NCBI GenBank assembly: GCA_003612525.1
Contig: RAZD01000021.1
Location: 1-64,000 of the forward strand
DNA from: a bacterium C-53
GTDB lineage: Bacteria > Bacillota > Clostridia > Lachnospirales > Lachnospiraceae
Reading direction: 5' to 3'
DNA length: 64,000 nucleotides
Positions 61,316-64,000 of this stretch are shown one piece after another. The notes beneath the pieces are model-generated. The model made no database searches, was not told the origin of the DNA, and saw nothing but the letters and a program-made list of their open reading frames with translations. How positions within the stretch are numbered: position 1 is the first letter of the stretch; the number at the start of each line of letters is the position of its first letter. The position numbers were made by a program, and so were the translations under genes.

Positions 61316-61965
61316 GAAAAAAGGAAAAGGTATTTAGAGAAGTAAGAAAAGTCACACAGGAATTAATTCGATGCGGACTGGCAGAAGAGTATAATTTTCC
61401 CGTAATGAAAAATACGGATATTATATGGGAGCATTATAATGATATTTCACTGTATTTAAAAAATATGGAGTACAAGACCATATACGAGGAAATAGAAAAG
61501 AATCATAATTTTAATATCAAGCTGCCGGACGGAGGGATTCTTCAAATGATGTATCGGTTTGACGGACACGGCGCGATGCTTAAATCACACAGGCTTGCAT
61601 TCTATCCTTCACCTTCATATGAGATTTATCAGAATGATGCCGAGTTGTATGATGCTGATTACATCTATGGAGATATATTGAATAAGAGCGTACTTCCGGT
61701 CATGATACGGGCGGATTATAATAGTGAGGAGGTGGAAGGCGGCTTCCACCATCCATTTTCGCATATTACTTTGGGCGGATACAAAAATTGCAGAATTCCG
61801 GCCGATCGGCCAATCGCGCCGATACAGTTTGTAAAATTTATTATGGAACATTTTTATTATGTGCCAAGTTCAAAACTGGAATTTGATTTTACAATGGAGA
61901 GTACGATACAGTTTGACAGACATATTTCCGAGTATGATGCAGGAAAGAGCAGAATTGTGGTATAG
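61312..61965 (+). CDS. DUF2290 domain protein, partner of the helicase
   Basis: 217 residues. Reads VRKVTQELIRCGLAEEYNFP, then LQMMYRFDGHGAMLKSHRLA, FYPSPSYEIYQND, RADYNSEEVEGGFHHPFSHI and LGGYKNCRIPADRPIAPIQF, which is the DUF2290 pattern. A few conserved acids and a HHPFSH cluster could form an active site, but none is established. TTG start overlapping the helicase stop by 4 bases. Followed 24 bp later by the first copy of the 55-bp repeat. Confidence 0.8.
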   Translation: MRKKEKVFREVRKVTQELIRCGLAEEYNFPVMKNTDIIWEHYNDISLYLKNMEYKTIYEEIEKNHNFNIKLPDGGILQMMYRFDGHGAMLKSHRLAFYPSPSYEIYQNDAELYDADYIYGDILNKSVLPVMIRADYNSEEVEGGFHHPFSHITLGGYKNCRIPADRPIAPIQFVKFIMEHFYYVPSSKLEFDFTMESTIQFDRHISEYDAGKSRIVV

Positions 61966-61988
61966 AAAAGAATACATATGGGGTACCT

Positions 61989-62043
61989 TGAATGAAAAGA
62001 CCGTCTCACCCAATGTGAAAAGCATTCGGGTGGACGGTCTTTG
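61989..62043 (+). repeat. 55-bp direct repeat with hairpin, copy 1
   Basis: Identical over 55 bp to 63932-63986; with one difference the match extends to 59 bp. It folds: AAAGACCGTC pairs with GACGGTCTTT and CACCC with GGGTG, with AATG/CATT above and a TGAAAAG loop. The T-run after it is short (TTT) on plus and TTTT on minus, so it is a weak or bidirectional terminator. It also reads as an open frame NEKTVSPNVKSIRVDGLCA. It stands 24 bp after the DUF2290 gene. Confidence 0.85.
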
Positions 62044-62110
62044 CGCAGTTTTGCATATAGATGAAAATGATCAATATTATGATTAAAAACGAAAAATGCG
62101 TAAATAATAA

Positions 62111-62137
62111 TTGAAAATAAAGAAAAAAAGGTATAAT
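62111..62137 (+). promoter_or_regulatory. Probable promoter of the AAA-TOPRIM pair
   Basis: TATAAT at 62132-62137 with TTGAAA at 62111-62116 (15-bp spacer) in a very A-rich stretch; a second TATAAT is at 62144-62149. The spacing is short, so the -35 is uncertain. Confidence 0.45.
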
Positions 62138-62183
62138 ATTGAGTATAATAACATTACATATGTGAATAAGGATGGAGAAAGCT

Positions 62184-63341
62184 ATGAGACTTTTAAGAAT
62201 GGTATTCGAAGGCCTGCCGCAGTTTTATAATGTGCTGGATATAGATTTTGTGGCAAAACAGAGAGTAGATGAAGATGATAAACAGCGGCTTTATCCCGTC
62301 TTTTCCAAAATATATTTGAATCAGATCATTTCGTTTATTGGAATAAATGCTTCGGGAAAGACAACGATACTGAAAGTGATTTCTTTTGCCATAAAAATGT
62401 TAAATAATGAATCGATTAATAACAGTCAGTCGAAAGAAATTTTGAGTGAATTGAAACCGTCTCAGCAAGTAATTCTTACATCCTATTTTTGTGATTCTGA
62501 TTTTGTATATAAACTGGAAACTTTTATTGGAAAAGAAGTAAACAGTTTAGATGGAAGTGAAAAATTTGTTATTTTAGACGAATCTTTGTGGTCAAAAGAA
62601 CTGAAAAAGATCAAGACAAAGAAGAGTGTGTTTGATTTTAAGGAGTCTGATTTAAAAGAAAGAAGGAATCAAAACGAGCAGTATCTAATGAATGATGTGA
62701 GCATAATGGTTGCGGAAAATAAAAGAAATAACGGTGGTTTTTTTATTCGAGATATGTCAAAATGGACAGATCACAATATGTTAAATGTCCTGGGACAGTT
62801 TCCAAAGGAACTTTTGAGCTTTTTAGACCCCAGCATAGAATATATTCATTGTAATGTAAAAGAGAAAAAAGTCGATATACAGTTAAAGTTTTACGGAAAG
62901 GATGAAATATTGATCAATAGTCCAAGAGTGCTTGAAAATTATCTTTCTTCAGGTACAATAAAGGGATTAAGCGTGTTTATGAGTGCTGTGTTTGCGTTTA
63001 TTGAGGGAGGATATTTGATTGTTGATGAGATAGAAAATCACTTTAATCGGGAGATTGTTGCAACATTGATACGATTTTTTATGACTCCTAAAGTGAACAA
63101 AAATGGTGCAACGCTCTTACTTTCCACTCATTACTCAGAATTATTGGATGAATTTGACAGAAATGACGGAATTTATATTGTCAGAAACAGAAATGGAATA
63201 ACAGCGGAAAACTTATCTGATCTGTTGAAAAGGAATGATATGAAAAAAAGTGAAGTATATGACAGCGGTTATTTAGAAGGAACAGTTCCAGGATATGAGG
63301 CATACTTAGCGTTGAAGAAAGTTTTGACGGATGTACAATAA
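62184..63341 (+). CDS. AAA/ABC-type ATPase, candidate abortive-infection component
   Basis: 385 residues. ABC-like ATPase of the AAA_15/OLD style: Walker A FIGINASGKTTILKVI (G53-T61), long central insert, signature-like NYLSSGTIKGLSVFMSAVFA, Walker B GGYLIVDEIENHFNREIVAT and H-loop TLLLSTHYSELLDEF. No nuclease domain of its own; the next gene, 15 bp on, encodes a TOPRIM-like protein, so the pair resembles a split OLD/AbiL or RloA-RloB type system. ATG 62184 (GGAG 6 bases upstream) is preferred over 62172. Clearly more AT-rich than the genes before it, suggesting acquisition. Confidence 0.85.
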   Translation: MRLLRMVFEGLPQFYNVLDIDFVAKQRVDEDDKQRLYPVFSKIYLNQIISFIGINASGKTTILKVISFAIKMLNNESINNSQSKEILSELKPSQQVILTSYFCDSDFVYKLETFIGKEVNSLDGSEKFVILDESLWSKELKKIKTKKSVFDFKESDLKERRNQNEQYLMNDVSIMVAENKRNNGGFFIRDMSKWTDHNMLNVLGQFPKELLSFLDPSIEYIHCNVKEKKVDIQLKFYGKDEILINSPRVLENYLSSGTIKGLSVFMSAVFAFIEGGYLIVDEIENHFNREIVATLIRFFMTPKVNKNGATLLLSTHYSELLDEFDRNDGIYIVRNRNGITAENLSDLLKRNDMKKSEVYDSGYLEGTVPGYEAYLALKKVLTDVQ

Positions 63342-63356
63342 CAGGAGATTTTATAC

Positions 63357-63884
63357 ATGGGAAAATATATAGCATGTATTTGTGAAGGTGGTGCGGAAAG
63401 GGCAATTTTAGATTTACTGCTTGATAATCAGAAATTGATTTTTGAACGGGAAGATTTAATAGAGGAGGAAGTAATAAGCAGCAGGAGTGGAAAGGAATTT
63501 CAGGAAAGATACTTAAGAAAGGGGTTTGCGGGGAAAATTACTATATACAGGGTCTTAGATTCTCATAGTGAAAAATTCAATTTAAGTAAAGCATATGAAC
63601 ATAAAGTGGATATTAAAAATGTAGTGACTGCTCCTGAGATTGAAATGCTTATTATTTGTAATGAAGGTAAGTATGCGGAATATAAAAAAGAAAAAGGAAA
63701 AAATCCCAATTTAAAACCAAACATATATTGCAGAACCAATTTGAAGTACAAAAATGTAAAAAGTTATGAATTTGTTAAGGAATATTTTTCTGATATGTCT
63801 GTTTTAATAAGCGCTTTGCGCGAATACAGAAGAATCGCAAAAATTCGAAGGAATGAGTTATCTATATGGGATTTGCTGCGATAA
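63357..63884 (+). CDS. Small TOPRIM/RloB-like protein paired with the AAA ATPase
   Basis: 175 residues. The N-terminus GKYIACICEGGAERAILDLL has the CEGxxE pattern of TOPRIM-like nucleases (RloB, DUF4276 and relatives), with Glu as first metal ligand. ITIYRVLDSHSEKF may give the second acidic site. The middle reads VVTAPEIEMLIICNEGKY and KPNIYCRTNLKYKNVKSYEF, followed by a basic helical C-terminus (LREYRRIAKIRRNELSIWDL), similar in layout to the second protein of AbiL-type systems as I remember it. It lies 15 bp after the ATPase with GGAG. Nuclease activity is inferred only. Confidence 0.75.
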   Translation: MGKYIACICEGGAERAILDLLLDNQKLIFEREDLIEEEVISSRSGKEFQERYLRKGFAGKITIYRVLDSHSEKFNLSKAYEHKVDIKNVVTAPEIEMLIICNEGKYAEYKKEKGKNPNLKPNIYCRTNLKYKNVKSYEFVKEYFSDMSVLISALREYRRIAKIRRNELSIWDLLR

Positions 63885-63931
63885 GAATTGAATATATGAG
63901 ATTGTACATAGCAGGATGATACAGATAAATA

Positions 63932-63986
63932 TGAATGAAAAGACCGTCTCACCCAATGTGAAAAGCATTCGGGTGGACGGTCTTTG
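63932..63986 (+). repeat. 55-bp direct repeat with hairpin, copy 2
   Basis: Same 55 bp as 61989-62043, same orientation, 48 bp after the TOPRIM-like gene. Here an ATG is in frame: MNEKTVSPNVKSIRVDGLCA with the frame running to the window end. The one base that differs beyond the 55 bp (TGC versus TGT) is silent in that frame. Confidence 0.85.
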
Positions 63987-64000
63987 TGCAATTGAAGGGA

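Noticed and set aside
61859-62086. Plus-strand frame overlapping the end of DUF2290 and the first 55-bp repeat
   Set aside because: Mostly inside the DUF2290 gene; only its last third (over the repeat) is of interest and is treated under the repeat.

Overview
The window looks like chromosome of an obligately anaerobic, low-to-mid GC Firmicute of the family Lachnospiraceae, and resembles butyrate producers of the Coprococcus type. This is inference from gene content and codon style; no rRNA or other taxonomic marker is present. The main basis is a complete acetyl-CoA to butyryl-CoA gene set (thl-crt-hbd-bcd-etfBA) together with phosphate butyryltransferase and butyrate kinase. No tRNA, rRNA or CRISPR array was seen.

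Region 1-3.6 kb is the worn-down end of a mobile element. It holds an IS3-type insertion sequence end cut by the window edge, a frameshifted small holin-like (type I) toxin between 14-bp direct repeats, an intact serine recombinase and sigma factor, and the remains of a zeta toxin, a DUF4160/DUF2442 pair and another small gene. From 3.6 to 12.4 kb is a mosaic of small accessory genes: an autoregulated MerR operon, an FMN-riboswitch-controlled riboflavin transporter, a small acidic protein, membrane proteins, a class M sirtuin plus macrodomain operon with paired operators, an Rrf2 regulator, a beheaded TipA-like MerR gene and an MGMT-like protein. From 12.4 to 19.4 kb come a two-repeat secreted-style unknown, a Lys-rich unknown overlapping a tRNA-dihydrouridine synthase, an SDR reductase, thioredoxin reductase, an SH3-NlpC/P60 wall hydrolase, a cluster of DnaA boxes and hpf.

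From 19.5 to 34.3 kb is energy metabolism: the thl-crt-hbd-bcd-etfBA operon, and facing it ptb-buk. Between them lie a HipA-like kinase and a 1642-residue giant flagellin whose middle is built from about eleven repeats. From 34.4 to 45.7 kb: a frameshifted chemoreceptor, secA, prfB, then the aspartate-family amino acid cluster (ACT protein, hom, apgM, lysC) and glnA. From 45.9 to 55.4 kb: a xylo-oligosaccharide-type ABC importer with a GH43 glycosidase and a facing YesMN-type two-component system, then two membrane proteins. From 55.5 to 58.9 kb: tex and a second FMN riboswitch with a second riboflavin transporter.

From 59.1 to 64.0 kb is a likely defence island. It has a NERD-type helicase coupled to a DUF2290 protein under a promoter with a perfect palindrome, followed by an AAA ATPase plus a small TOPRIM/RloB-like protein. 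This second pair is AT-rich and is bracketed by two identical 55-bp direct repeats that can fold into a hairpin. It is the best candidate here for a poorly described system.
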